Positions 8,818 through 17,670 of a stretch of DNA of 64,000 nt are shown here, one piece after another. The DNA comes from Leisingera aquaemixtae. Its GTDB lineage: Bacteria > Pseudomonadota > Alphaproteobacteria > Rhodobacterales > Rhodobacteraceae. Positions within the stretch are counted from its first letter, which is position 1, and the number at the start of each line of letters is the position of its first letter. The translations under genes were made by a program, and so were the position numbers. The notes beneath the pieces are model-generated. The model saw nothing but the letters and a program-made list of their open reading frames with translations. It made no database searches and was not told where the DNA came from. The stretch lies in assembly GCF_001458395.1 (NCBI RefSeq), contig NZ_CYSR01000021.1:248001-312000 (forward strand), given 5' to 3'.

Positions 8818-9477
8818 ATGCTTGAATTTGAAAACGTCAGCAAGTCCTTCTGGACGGGAACCCAGCGCAAGGTGATCCTTGACCGCGTGTCGTTCTGCGT
8901 CGAGCCGGGCAAATCGCTGGGCGTTCTGGCCCCGAACGGCACCGGCAAGACCACGCTGATCAACATGATGGCCGGCCTGGAAAAGCCGGATGAGGGCGAA
9001 ATCCGCCGCAACTGCAAGATTTCCTTTCCCCTCGGCTTCATGGGCGGGGTGATCAGCCGCCTGTCGGCGATGGAAAACAGCCGTTATATCGCCAAGCTTT
9101 ACGGGCTGGACCCGGATTACGTCGAGGCCTACTGCCGCTGGCTGTGCGGCCTGCGGGAGTATTTTGACCAGCCGATCGGCACCTATTCCGCCGGCATGCG
9201 GTCGCGGTTCAGCTTTTCGCTGATGCTGGCGCTGGATTTCGACATCTACCTGATCGACGAAGGCATGCCCAGCACCACCGACGTCGAGTTCAACCGCAAG
9301 GCCGGCGAGATCCTGCAGGAGCGGTTGCAGACCACCACCATCATCATCGTCTCGCATCAGGCCAAGACGCTGGAGAAGTTTGCCCGTTCGGCGGCTGTCC
9401 TGCTGCAGGGACAGCTGCATATGTTTGACACTTTGGAAGAAGCGAAACAGCTCTATGACTACGAAACCGAGAGCTAA
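8818..9477 (+). CDS. kpsT: Capsule polysaccharide export ABC transporter ATP-binding protein (KpsT-like)
   Basis: This 219-residue ATPase drives export of capsular polysaccharide across the inner membrane together with a KpsM permease. It shows Walker A (APNGTGKTT near residue 41), the shortened signature YSAGMRSRF typical of KpsT/BexA instead of LSGGQ, Walker B (FDIYLIDEG) and the switch His (IIIVSHQ). ATG 8818 fits the family N-terminus (MLEFENVSKSF); an earlier in-frame start lacks support. Its stop lies 23 bases inside the next gene, so the two are coupled. No KpsM-type permease is encoded in the window. Confidence 0.88.
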   Translation: MLEFENVSKSFWTGTQRKVILDRVSFCVEPGKSLGVLAPNGTGKTTLINMMAGLEKPDEGEIRRNCKISFPLGFMGGVISRLSAMENSRYIAKLYGLDPDYVEAYCRWLCGLREYFDQPIGTYSAGMRSRFSFSLMLALDFDIYLIDEGMPSTTDVEFNRKAGEILQERLQTTTIIIVSHQAKTLEKFARSAAVLLQGQLHMFDTLEEAKQLYDYETES

Positions 9478-11128
9478 GAAGTTCCGCATCCGCCGCAGCC
9501 CCGCTGCGGCCGAAGCCCGCGAAACCGGCACCGCGGCGGCGCCTCAGGGCGCGGCCGCTGCTGCCGTGCAGCCGCACGCCCGGCCGGTCCCGCAGAGCAC
9601 CGCCGCTGCCGCCGATGCAGCAGCGGGGAACCGGACCGGCGGCGCGCCGCTGTCCGGCATGGTCAGCTCCGCCCGCGAAACCAGCATGGAAACCGATATC
9701 GAGGCGATCCGCCGCGAAGGCCTGACCGGCCGCCAGCTGCGGCTGGCCCGGCGGATGGCGCAAAAGCACAACCTGACCCCCACCTCGGATTTCGAGGCGG
9801 TGCGGATGCTGCGCGAACGCGGCATCGACCCGTTCGCCCGCGCCAACATGCTGGAGCTGGTGGTGCCCCAGAACAAGACCCAGCCCGCAGGCACGCCGCC
9901 GGCGCCGGGGTCTGTGCAGCTGCCGCAGACGGTGCCCGCCGGCAAGACCACCCTGCCCTCCACCGAGCTGAGCCCGGCAGAGCGGCGCGCCCGCGAAATC
10001 CAGGAGATCCAGCGCGATATCGCGCGCCGCCGCCGCCGCAAGCTGTCGCTGCTGGGAGCCCGGCTGGCGTTCTTCGTGCTGCTGCCGACCCTGGCCGCGG
10101 GCTTTTATTTCAATTCGGTGGCGACGCCGATGTATTCCTCCAAGTCCGAGTTCCTGGTGCTGAAGGCCGACAGTGCGGGCGGCGGCGTCGGCGGGCTGCT
10201 GTCCGGCACCCAGTTTGCCACCAGCCAGGACTCCATCGCGGTGCAAAGCTACCTGATGTCCAAGGAGGCGATGCTGCGGCTGGACCGCGAGGCGGGCTTC
10301 AAGGCGCATTTCACGCAAGAGTGGCTGGACCCGATCCAGCGGCTGGAAAGCGACCCCACCAACGAGGAGGCCTATGCCACCTACAGCCGCAACGTGAAGA
10401 TCGGCTATGACCCGACCGAAGGCGTGGTGCGGATGGAAGTGTCGGCTGCCGCCCCCGACGCCGCGGCGGAGTTTTCGCGCAAGCTGATTTCCTATGCCCA
10501 GGAAAAGGTGAACAGCCTGTCGCAGCAAAAACGCGCAGACCAGATGTCGGAGGCCGAGGCCGCCCTGGACGAAGCCGAAGCCCAGCGCCGCGCCGCGCAG
10601 CAGCGGCTGGTGGTGCTGCAGCAGCAGGGCTCCGTGCTGGACCCTGAGGGTGTGGTCGCCGCGCTGCGCCAGCAGATCAGCACCTTTGAAATCCAGCTGG
10701 AGGAAAAGCGCCTGGAACTGGCCGCCCTGGAGGACAACGCCCGCCCCAACCGCGCCAAGGTCAGCGGCGCCGAGGCCGACATCCGGCGGCTGGAGACGGT
10801 GATCGCCAGCCTCAACAACCGGATGGTCGATGCCTCGGCCGGCGAAAACTCGCTTGCCAATCTGCGCATCCAGATCCAGATGGCGCAGGCCGACCTTGCC
10901 ACCCGCGACCTGATGCTGCAATCGGCCTTGCAGCAAGTGGAAACCACCCGCCTGGAGGCCAACCGCCAGGTCCGCTACCTGACCACCGCGGTGGAGCCGG
11001 TGCCCAGCGATGAACCCTCCTATCCGCGCAAGTTCGAGAATACCGTTTTGGCATTCCTGATCTTTTCCGGTATTTACCTGATGTGTTCGCTCACCGCGTC
11101 CATCCTGCGGGAGCAGGTGTCATCGTAA
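9455..11128 (+). CDS. kpsE: Capsule polysaccharide export inner-membrane protein (KpsE/RkpR family)
   Basis: The 557-residue product is a polysaccharide co-polymerase/adaptor that bridges the inner membrane ABC exporter and the outer-membrane channel. An unusually long cytoplasmic part (residues 1-~195) comes first: an Ala/Pro/Arg-rich disordered segment, then a helical block with LTGRQLRLARRMAQKHNL. The first membrane helix (LAFFVLLPTLAAGFYF) follows, then the conserved YSSKSEFLVLKAD, a long periplasmic coiled coil (~345-500, many Gln/Ala/Glu heptads), the PSYPRKFEN motif and the second helix (LAFLIFSGIYLM). It overlaps kpsT by 23 bases and precedes kdsA by 15. Confidence 0.86.
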   Translation: MTTKPRAKKFRIRRSPAAAEARETGTAAAPQGAAAAAVQPHARPVPQSTAAAADAAAGNRTGGAPLSGMVSSARETSMETDIEAIRREGLTGRQLRLARRMAQKHNLTPTSDFEAVRMLRERGIDPFARANMLELVVPQNKTQPAGTPPAPGSVQLPQTVPAGKTTLPSTELSPAERRAREIQEIQRDIARRRRRKLSLLGARLAFFVLLPTLAAGFYFNSVATPMYSSKSEFLVLKADSAGGGVGGLLSGTQFATSQDSIAVQSYLMSKEAMLRLDREAGFKAHFTQEWLDPIQRLESDPTNEEAYATYSRNVKIGYDPTEGVVRMEVSAAAPDAAAEFSRKLISYAQEKVNSLSQQKRADQMSEAEAALDEAEAQRRAAQQRLVVLQQQGSVLDPEGVVAALRQQISTFEIQLEEKRLELAALEDNARPNRAKVSGAEADIRRLETVIASLNNRMVDASAGENSLANLRIQIQMAQADLATRDLMLQSALQQVETTRLEANRQVRYLTTAVEPVPSDEPSYPRKFENTVLAFLIFSGIYLMCSLTASILREQVSS

Positions 11129-11143
11129 AGCCATCGGAAGCTC

Positions 11144-11977
11144 ATGAAAAACATCGATATCGCCGGTCTCACCGTCGGCAATGATCGTCCCCTGACCATC
11201 ATTGCCGGCCCCTGCCAGCTGGAAACCGCGGACCACGCCCGGATGATTGCCGGCAGCCTTAAGGACGCCTGCGAAAAATCCGGCGCCCAGTTCGTGTTCA
11301 AGGCCTCTTACGACAAGGCCAACCGTACCTCGCTGTCGGGCAAGCGCGGGCTTGGCCTAGACGAGGGGCTGAAGGTGCTGGACACCATCCGCCGCGAATT
11401 CGATGTGCCGGTGCTGACCGATGTCCATACCGAGGCGCAATGCGCAGTGGCGGCGGAGGCCGTGGACATCCTGCAGATCCCGGCGTTCCTGTGCCGCCAG
11501 ACCGATATGCTGCTGGCCGCAGGCAACACCGGAAAGGCGGTGAACATCAAGAAAGGCCAGTTCCTGGCGCCCTGGGACATGGCCAATGTGGTCGCCAAGG
11601 TGGAAAGCACCGGCAACCATAACATCCTGCTGACCGAGCGCGGCACCTCCTTTGGCTATAACACCCTGGTTGCTGATATGCGCTCGCTGCCGCAGATGGC
11701 GCAGGGCGGCTACCCGGTGGTGATGGATGCCACCCATTCGGTGCAGCAGCCCGGCGGCAAAGGCGGCTCCACCGGCGGCCAGCGCGAATTCGCGCCGCTG
11801 ATGGCGCGCGCGGCTGTCTCGCTGGGTATTGCCGCGGTGTTCATCGAGACCCACCAGGACCCGGACAACGCGCCGTCCGACGGGCCGAACATGATCTATC
11901 TCGACCAGATGCCGCAGCTGATCGAAAGCTTGATGCGCTTTGACGCGCTGGCCAAGGCCGATCCCATTCGCATTTAA
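11144..11977 (+). CDS. kdsA: 3-deoxy-8-phosphooctulonate synthase
   Basis: KdsA condenses arabinose 5-phosphate and phosphoenolpyruvate to Kdo 8-phosphate, needed for LPS core and for the poly-Kdo lipid anchor of group 2-type capsules. The 277-residue protein is full length and shows IIAGPCQLE (residue ~20), FKASYDKANRTS (PEP/A5P binding), LTDVHTEAQC, the Gln-Pro loop LQIPAFLCRQTD, and DATHSVQQPGG. It has the metal-type Cys in AGPCQ. Its place directly behind kpsT-kpsE suggests a copy dedicated to capsule; whether another kdsA exists elsewhere cannot be seen here. Confidence 0.96.
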   Translation: MKNIDIAGLTVGNDRPLTIIAGPCQLETADHARMIAGSLKDACEKSGAQFVFKASYDKANRTSLSGKRGLGLDEGLKVLDTIRREFDVPVLTDVHTEAQCAVAAEAVDILQIPAFLCRQTDMLLAAGNTGKAVNIKKGQFLAPWDMANVVAKVESTGNHNILLTERGTSFGYNTLVADMRSLPQMAQGGYPVVMDATHSVQQPGGKGGSTGGQREFAPLMARAAVSLGIAAVFIETHQDPDNAPSDGPNMIYLDQMPQLIESLMRFDALAKADPIRI

Positions 11978-11998
11978 CCAGCAAAGAGATTTTGAGAC

Positions 11999-13495
11999 AT
12001 GACCAAACCGCTGTCCGAGGTGACCCCGAACACCTGGAGCTTTCTGCGCGACGCGATGATCAAGCCCACGGGCTTCCGCGAATATGACGCGCGCTGGAAA
12101 TACCCGGAGGAGATCAACCTCCCCGGCATGACCGCCCTGGGCCTGGGCCTCGGCACCCAGATGCGCAAGCGCGGGATCGAGCCGGTGATTGCGGTCGGCA
12201 ACGACTACCGCGACTATTCCCTGGCGATCAAAAACGCGCTGATCCTGGGCCTGATGCAGGCCGGCATCCAAGTGAAGGACATCGGCCCGGCACTGTCGCC
12301 GATGGCCTATTTCGCCCAGTTCCACCTGGACGTGCCCGCGGTCGCCATGGTCACCGCCAGCCACAACCCCAACGGCTGGACCGGCGTCAAGATGGGCTTT
12401 GAACGCCCGCTGACCCACGGCCCCGACGAGATGGCAGAGCTGCGCGATATCGTGCTGAACGGCGAAGGCCAGGCCGCGCCGGGCGGCTCTTACGAGTTTG
12501 TGGAGGGCGTCAAGGAAGCCTATCTCGACGACCTCGCAGGCGACTTCAAGATGTCCCGCCCGCTGAAGGTGGTCTGCGCCACCGGCAACGGCACCGCCTC
12601 TGCCTTTGCGCCGGAGCTGTTCAAGCGCATCGGCGTCGAGGTGGTCGAGAGCCACAACGAGCTGGATTACACCTTCCCGCATTACAACCCCAACCCCGAA
12701 GCGATGGAAATGCTGCACGACATGTCGGCATCGGTGAAGGCTTCCGGCGCCGATCTGGCGCTTGGCTTTGACGGCGACGGCGACCGCTGCGGCGTGGTCG
12801 ATGACGAGGGCGAGGAGATCTTTGCCGACAAGGTCGGCGTGATCATGGCCCGCGACCTCAGCAAGATCTACCCGAACGCCACCTTTGTCGCGGATGTGAA
12901 ATCCACCGGCCTGTTCGCCTCCGACCCGGAGCTGAAAAAGAACGGCGTGACGGCGGATTACTGGAAGACCGGCCACAGCCACATGAAGCGGCGGGTGAAG
13001 GAAATCGGCGCCCTGGCGGGGTTTGAAAAATCCGGCCACTACTTCCTGGCCGAGCCGGTGGGCCGCGGCTATGACTGCGGCATGCGGGTGGCGGTTGAGG
13101 TCTGCAAGATGCTGGACCGCAACCCGGAGCAGTCGATGTCCGACCTCAGGAAGGCGCTGCCCAAGACCTGGGCCACCCCGACCATGTCGCCCTATTGCGC
13201 CGACACCGAGAAATACCAGGTGCTGGAGCGGCTGGTGCAAAAGCTGGTGGCCAAGCATGAGGCTGGCGAACAGCTGGCAGGCCGGGCGATCAAGGAAGTC
13301 GTCACCGTGAACGGCGCCCGGGTGATCCTCGACAACGGCTCCTGGGGGCTGGTCAGGGCATCCTCCAACACCCCGAACCTGGTGGTGGTCTGCGAAAGCT
13401 CTGACAGCGAGGCGGAGATGCGGGCAATCTTTGCGGATATCGACGCCGTGATCCGCACCGAACCGCTGGTGGGCGATTACGATCAGACCATCTGA
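11999..13495 (+). CDS. Phosphomannomutase/phosphoglucomutase
   Basis: This 498-residue cytoplasmic alpha-D-phosphohexomutase interconverts hexose 6- and 1-phosphates to feed sugar nucleotide synthesis. The active-site serine loop is TASHNPNGWTG (Ser near residue 119), the metal loop is FDGDGDRCG (~256), the sugar-binding loop is GFEKSGHYF (~340), and the phosphate-binding loop is VRASSNTPNL near the C-terminus. All four functional loops are intact. The gene lies 21 bases after kdsA and completes the kpsT-kpsE-kdsA operon, consistent with making precursor for capsule. A strong terminator follows. Confidence 0.93.
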   Translation: MTKPLSEVTPNTWSFLRDAMIKPTGFREYDARWKYPEEINLPGMTALGLGLGTQMRKRGIEPVIAVGNDYRDYSLAIKNALILGLMQAGIQVKDIGPALSPMAYFAQFHLDVPAVAMVTASHNPNGWTGVKMGFERPLTHGPDEMAELRDIVLNGEGQAAPGGSYEFVEGVKEAYLDDLAGDFKMSRPLKVVCATGNGTASAFAPELFKRIGVEVVESHNELDYTFPHYNPNPEAMEMLHDMSASVKASGADLALGFDGDGDRCGVVDDEGEEIFADKVGVIMARDLSKIYPNATFVADVKSTGLFASDPELKKNGVTADYWKTGHSHMKRRVKEIGALAGFEKSGHYFLAEPVGRGYDCGMRVAVEVCKMLDRNPEQSMSDLRKALPKTWATPTMSPYCADTEKYQVLERLVQKLVAKHEAGEQLAGRAIKEVVTVNGARVILDNGSWGLVRASSNTPNLVVVCESSDSEAEMRAIFADIDAVIRTEPLVGDYDQTI

Positions 13496-13513
13496 TCAGG
13501 CAGGAAAGAGGGA

Positions 13514-13568
13514 TTTCGCCTGCTGACGCAGGCGGCTGTCTGACTGGTTTCGCCTGCTGACGCAGGCG
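13514..13568. repeat. Tandem 21-bp hairpin repeat after phosphohexomutase
   Basis: TTTCGCCTGCTGACGCAGGC plus one further G occurs identically at 13514-13534 and 13548-13568 (34-base period). Each unit contains the inverted repeat GCCTGC-TGAC-GCAGGC. They sit just before the operon terminator. Confidence 0.75.
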
Positions 13569-13572
13569 ACCG

Positions 13573-13603
13573 GCGCCCGCCTCCGGCGGGCGCTTTTTCT
13601 TTT
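13573..13603 (+). terminator. Terminator of the capsule/Kdo operon
   Basis: GCGCCCGCC / GGCGGGCGC form a 9-bp stem with a three-base loop followed by TTTTTCTTTT. Confidence 0.88.
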
Positions 13604-13714
13604 GCTGAGAAGCGATCTAAGGACAGGCCTGCCCTTAGATGCGACATATCGAGTGTAAGACGCCTGCAGCCGCGTCAACGACAGGCCGGGCTGCGCCCGG
13701 GGGCCTGCGGCCCT

Positions 13715-13729
13715 CCTTGACCCGGCTGC
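13715..13729. repeat. 15-bp dispersed repeat (inverted copy at 29066-29080)
   Basis: CCTTGACCCGGCTGC here is the exact reverse complement of 29066-29080. Both copies continue into further GC-rich palindromes (GGGGGCCTGCGGCCC here; CCGGCAAAGCCG there), so they are probably parts of one larger intergenic element. Confidence 0.55.
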
Positions 13730-13741
13730 AGGCTGGGGGGC

Positions 13742-15652
13742 TCAGTCGCCGCCGAGGAGCTTCAGAAGCTGGTCGCGGGCTTCCTGCTTGATCCGTTCCT
13801 TAAGCAGGTCGTTCAGGTCCTGTTCCGGCGTGATCCCGGTGTCCAGCTCCTCGCTCAGCTTCTGGCGCACCCGGTCCTTGGCCTCCTGCTCGATGCCGTC
13901 CAGTTTCGGCTGCAGCGCCTGGCTGAAATCCGGGCGGATGTCCGGATTGCCCCAGCTGCCGCGGATGCGCACCGGAATGGTCAGCACCTGATCGCGGCCC
14001 GCCCGCACCAGCTGCGGCGTGAACAGATAGTCGATGTCGCGCGCGCCCAGCCCGATCCGCCCCTTGCCTTGCGCCCTGAACCCCTTGAGCAGCACCAGCA
14101 GGTCCTCATTGCGCAAATTGCCGCCCTCGACCGTATAGCTGGCGGTCAGCTGGTCGAACACGGTGCTGCCGCCATTGCCACCGGAGCGCATCAGCTGCTC
14201 CAGGTCGAAGCCGGTAAAGAACCCCTTGCCCGCTTCCAGCCAGCCCTTGCCGCTCAGCGAGCGCATGATCGCGTCCACCGAATTGCCGGAGCCGAGGAAC
14301 TCCACCCCGCCCAGCGCCTCGCCGTTGAGGCGGCGGTAGCCCGCGGTCTCGCCCAGCGCGCGCTCCAGCCGGATGCCGGTGAAGCTGAGGTTCCCGCCCA
14401 CCGACAGCCCGTTGCGGTTGTTGGCCACCAGCTGCCCCTGCACCTCGCCGCCGAACATCGACGCCGGCAGGAATTTCACCACCGCCCGCTCGCGCTCAAC
14501 CGTCAGGTTCAGCTGGCTCGGCCCCAGCTGGACGCTGCCGGTATCCAGACTGTCAAACGACAGATCCACCGTCCCGTCAGCCAGCCCCAACACCGAGGCG
14601 TCGATGCGCTGGCCGGGCCAGCCCTCCGCTGCCGCGCCGCGGCCGTCCGGCGGCTCCGTGCCCGTGACGCCGCCGAAATCCAGCGCCCCGCCTTGCAGCC
14701 GGGCGGTGATCCGCGGCCGCTTGGCGAAGTCCACATCCGCCGCGCCGCTCAGCCTGTTCATGCCCAGCTCCAGCGCCAGGTCGCGCATCGACAGCCGCCC
14801 GTCCGCGGTATAGGTCACATCGGCGCCGAACACCGCCTTTTGCGCCAGCGCCTGCGGCAGAACCGCCCCCAGCGCCGCGCCGGTCCGCACGGCATCCTCC
14901 GCGCCGAAGGTCAGCCGCCCGCTGGCCTCGCCATTGATATCGGCATGGCCGTCAAACCGCCCGGTGCCGCCGGGCGCCGTCACCGTTGCGCCGACCGAGG
15001 ACACCTCGCCCGCCAGAAACGCCGCAAAGGTGCCGATCTCCGCATCGATCTCCACCGGCTCGCCCGCCGGGCGCAGGGTCACCTTCGCATTCACCGTGCC
15101 TGCGGGATCGGGCCACAGCAGGCTGAGGTCAACATTCTTCATCTCAACCGGCTGTTCCCCATGCGCGGCATAGCGCAGGGAGGCCCCGGTCAGCTCCACC
15201 GCCTCGATCCGCAGCGGCTGCCCGGTGCCCTCTCCAGTCCCGGTGCTGCCCGCCGCCGCGCCGCCGCCGCCGCCAAAGACCCAGTTGCCAATGCCCTCCG
15301 CGTTGGTGGCCAGGTTCAGATGCGGCAGGATGGCAGAGACCTCGGTGACCCGCACATTGCCCTGCATCAGATCCGCCGCCGCAACGCCGATGGTCACCCG
15401 CTCCGCCCGCAGCATCGGCTCCGGCCCGGCCCAGTCCGCATTGGACAGCGTCACCGCATCCGCCTTGACCCCCAGCGTGGGCCAGAAGGTAAAGCTCACC
15501 TTGCCGCCCAGCCCCAGCTGCCGCCCGGTCTGCACCTCCAGCTGATCGGCGGCCAGCCGCGCGATTTTCTCGCCCGGCAGCAAGAGCACCAGCCCCGCCA
15601 GCAGCACCACCGTCAGCACCAGCGCCGTCACGACCCGGATTATCAGCTTCAT
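13742..15652 (-). CDS. AsmA family protein
   Basis: The 636-residue protein is anchored in the inner membrane by one N-terminal helix (IIRVVTALVLTVVLLAGLVLLL) with a large periplasmic body. AsmA-type bridge proteins are linked to phospholipid transport to, and assembly of, the outer membrane. The AsmA N-terminal pattern is visible: LEVQTGRQLGLGG, FWPTLGVKADAVTLSNADW, RAERVTIGVAAADLMQG. The C-terminal conserved block has GKGWLEAGKGFFTGFDLEQLM, then YTVEGGNL and the final IRGSWGNPDIRPD. ATG 15652 is preferred because GAGGAG precedes it and the membrane anchor follows at once; the earlier in-frame ATGs lack this. Confidence 0.88.
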   Translation of the reverse strand: MKLIIRVVTALVLTVVLLAGLVLLLPGEKIARLAADQLEVQTGRQLGLGGKVSFTFWPTLGVKADAVTLSNADWAGPEPMLRAERVTIGVAAADLMQGNVRVTEVSAILPHLNLATNAEGIGNWVFGGGGGAAAGSTGTGEGTGQPLRIEAVELTGASLRYAAHGEQPVEMKNVDLSLLWPDPAGTVNAKVTLRPAGEPVEIDAEIGTFAAFLAGEVSSVGATVTAPGGTGRFDGHADINGEASGRLTFGAEDAVRTGAALGAVLPQALAQKAVFGADVTYTADGRLSMRDLALELGMNRLSGAADVDFAKRPRITARLQGGALDFGGVTGTEPPDGRGAAAEGWPGQRIDASVLGLADGTVDLSFDSLDTGSVQLGPSQLNLTVERERAVVKFLPASMFGGEVQGQLVANNRNGLSVGGNLSFTGIRLERALGETAGYRRLNGEALGGVEFLGSGNSVDAIMRSLSGKGWLEAGKGFFTGFDLEQLMRSGGNGGSTVFDQLTASYTVEGGNLRNEDLLVLLKGFRAQGKGRIGLGARDIDYLFTPQLVRAGRDQVLTIPVRIRGSWGNPDIRPDFSQALQPKLDGIEQEAKDRVRQKLSEELDTGITPEQDLNDLLKERIKQEARDQLLKLLGGD

Positions 15653-15779
15653 CGGCCCACTCCTCATCTCTCGTCCCCCTGTTGCCCGAGGGTCTTTTTG
15701 CAGCTTACCGCCTCTGTGCGGGGGTGCAATGCAGGAAGCCTCCTCCTGCATCACAGCTTCGCGCGTTCGAGGCGGGAGG

Positions 15780-17402
15780 TTACCGCAGCCGGAACCGCTG
15801 CCGCAGGCCCAGGCCGAGGAAGAACAGCAGCGGCAGGCTGGCGACGGTCTGGAGGCCGGACAAAACCTTCAGATGCTGCGGCAAGGCCTGCAAGAACTCG
15901 GCACCGAAATAGACCCGCCCGAAACTGAAGACTGGAAACAAGTTGGAGAAGCTCAGCGCCATGGCTGTCCAGTCATCGGAGCCGAGCAGTGGCTTGGCGG
16001 TTTCATCCACAAAGTGCTCCGCTATGACGAAGGTGCCAAGCAACCAAATCGCGAACAGCCACCAGAACGGGCGTGCGATAGAATAGCCGTACTCCGAGAA
16101 CCAGCCAAACAGCAGATAGGGCAGCCGCTGCCAGATGGAGCCGATCTTGCCGGCAAAATGCATTTCGCGGCGAAAGAAGAAGTGCTCGTCTTCGGGGAGG
16201 CCTTGTTTGGCGAGGAGATGCCGGATGGTGGCGCAGCTTTGGCGCGCAAACTCCGGGAGCGGAACTTCGCCAACTGGCCAAAGGCGCGCGTCAGCAGAAA
16301 AAGTTGTTTAGTCGTGCAAAATTGTTCCCTGGAACACCGGATAAGTTACTTGAAACTTGGCCCCAGAGAAGTTTGCTGGCTTTTCAAAGGAACAGCCAGA
16401 AAAAAGAATTTCGCTCGACATTGCGGTCGCGCCTAGGGAGAAACTTGTGTCCGGAAAGTTAGCGAACCCTCGAAAGGAAACATATGAAAAGTCCGCGGAA
16501 AATCCAAACGAGCTTTCAAAGAAGTCGAAATCCCCGCTAATACGTGACCTCTGAAAGGAAACTTTCCTATTAAACCAAGATGCGAGACTCTCAATACTTC
16601 CTTCGATGTTAATGTGTGAAAAATAAGCTTCTCCAATACTGCACCCACTTAAGACCATTCCTCTGGACAGTCTTGAATAACTGGCATCGAGACTGCTCAC
16701 TGCGTGAATGTCTTCGAAGCTTAGCCAGCCAACAAAATCACTATCAGAAAATAAAACATTATCTTTAAAGTAGGTCCCGAAGAAACTCGTTTTTCCGAGA
16801 AAGCTACAGCTTGAAAAATTTACCTCCCCGGCGAAGCGGCAGCTCTTGAACGTTGCATCCGCCAAGAAAACCGCTCCGCTTGAATCAAAACCTTCAAGAA
16901 AAATAGCGGCCACTGCTGTTAAATTTCCGGAAAACGCTGCGTGTTCAAACGTGCTTCCCTTCGAAAAGTGGGACCCAGTTAGCTCGATAGCACGTGGGAA
17001 CACAAACTGAGAAACGTCAAAGTACTGCGAAAAGCTACATCTCTTGAGGTCTATCTTTTGGCTTTCAAAAATAGAAAAATCGGCCCTAGCGCCTGGGTTC
17101 CTCCTACAAAACTCCCTTTCGAAGCTCTGTTTTATTCTGTCCCAATCTTTGTTCCAGCTATCCCGTGGCGGCATTTGCAGACCTTTTTTCTGCAACCGAT
17201 CACGCGTGCTCTCCGGAAGATCCTTTGATGCCCAAGCATTCCAAGCTTGGCGGTTCCGCTGACTCAGTTCGACGTCAATCTCCTCCCCCTCCTGCTCCCC
17301 ATAAAGCGTCATCAGCACATACCAGGGGTTCTCATTGGCGGGTGTCAGCTTGCGCTGCGGGGCGGCTGGGGCCTCCGGTGCTTCATTCTCGTCACGCATC
17401 AA
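15780..17402 (-). pseudogene. Pentapeptide-repeat membrane protein interrupted by one in-frame TAA (16308-16310)
   Basis: Reading from 17402 gives 364 residues: a Pro/Ala-rich head, a helical segment (LPESTRDRLQKKGLQMP), then about 220 residues of pentapeptide-like A(D/N)F-type units (FSKGSTFEHAAF, FANFPDTSF). The frame stops at TAA 16308. The same frame then stays open without loss of register for 176 more codons: TTFSADARLWPV, a helix (ARQSCATIRHLLAKQGLPED), HFFFRREM, and three hydrophobic segments ending in a basic tail. Known members of this family continue past the repeats in just this way, so one substitution probably split an intact 540-residue gene. GC is low compared with neighbours. 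A sequencing error or readthrough cannot be excluded. Confidence 0.8.
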
Positions 17403-17503
17403 TCGCTCTCGTCATGCAAATCACTTTTGCCGCAGGCTACGGGCTTTGGCGCTCCGGCTTCAACACCTAACGGAGGGCAGCCCTCGGCCTCGGGCGGGGG
17501 TGA

Positions 17504-17553
17504 AGCCCCCTCCCGTGGGGGAAGTCGGGGGCTGCCCGGCCTATCGTCCGGGC
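17504..17553. repeat. Two-hairpin intergenic element, copy A
   Basis: Hairpin 1 pairs AGCCCCC with GGGGGCT around a conserved TCCCGTGGGG core; hairpin 2 pairs GCCCGG with CCGGGC. Copy B at 19795-19843 has the same layout with compensating stem changes. Confidence 0.65.
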
Positions 17554-17574
17554 AAGGGGAAAATGCAGCCCCTG

Positions 17575-17614
17575 GTGCACAGGGGGGTGCACAGGCAGTG
17601 CACAGGGAGTGCAC
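17575..17614. repeat. Four helically phased GTGCAC repeats upstream of rimO
   Basis: GTGCAC starts at 17575, 17587, 17598 and 17609, spaced 12, 11 and 11 bases, each followed by AGG or a close variant. The cluster ends 57 bases before the rimO start, within the likely promoter or leader. Confidence 0.6.
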
Positions 17615-17670
17615 GCCTGGCACCCCCCGTTTTCCTTGCCTCCTGCCGCAATCCTGATATATGCGCGCGC

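Noticed and set aside
11357-13258. Antisense frame across kdsA and the phosphohexomutase
   Set aside because: Rich in His/Gly/Leu without structure, and it covers two unmistakable genes.
17575-17614. CRISPR-like array of GTGCAC repeats
   Set aside because: Units are only six bases with 5-6 base gaps; no repeat/spacer structure and no cas genes.
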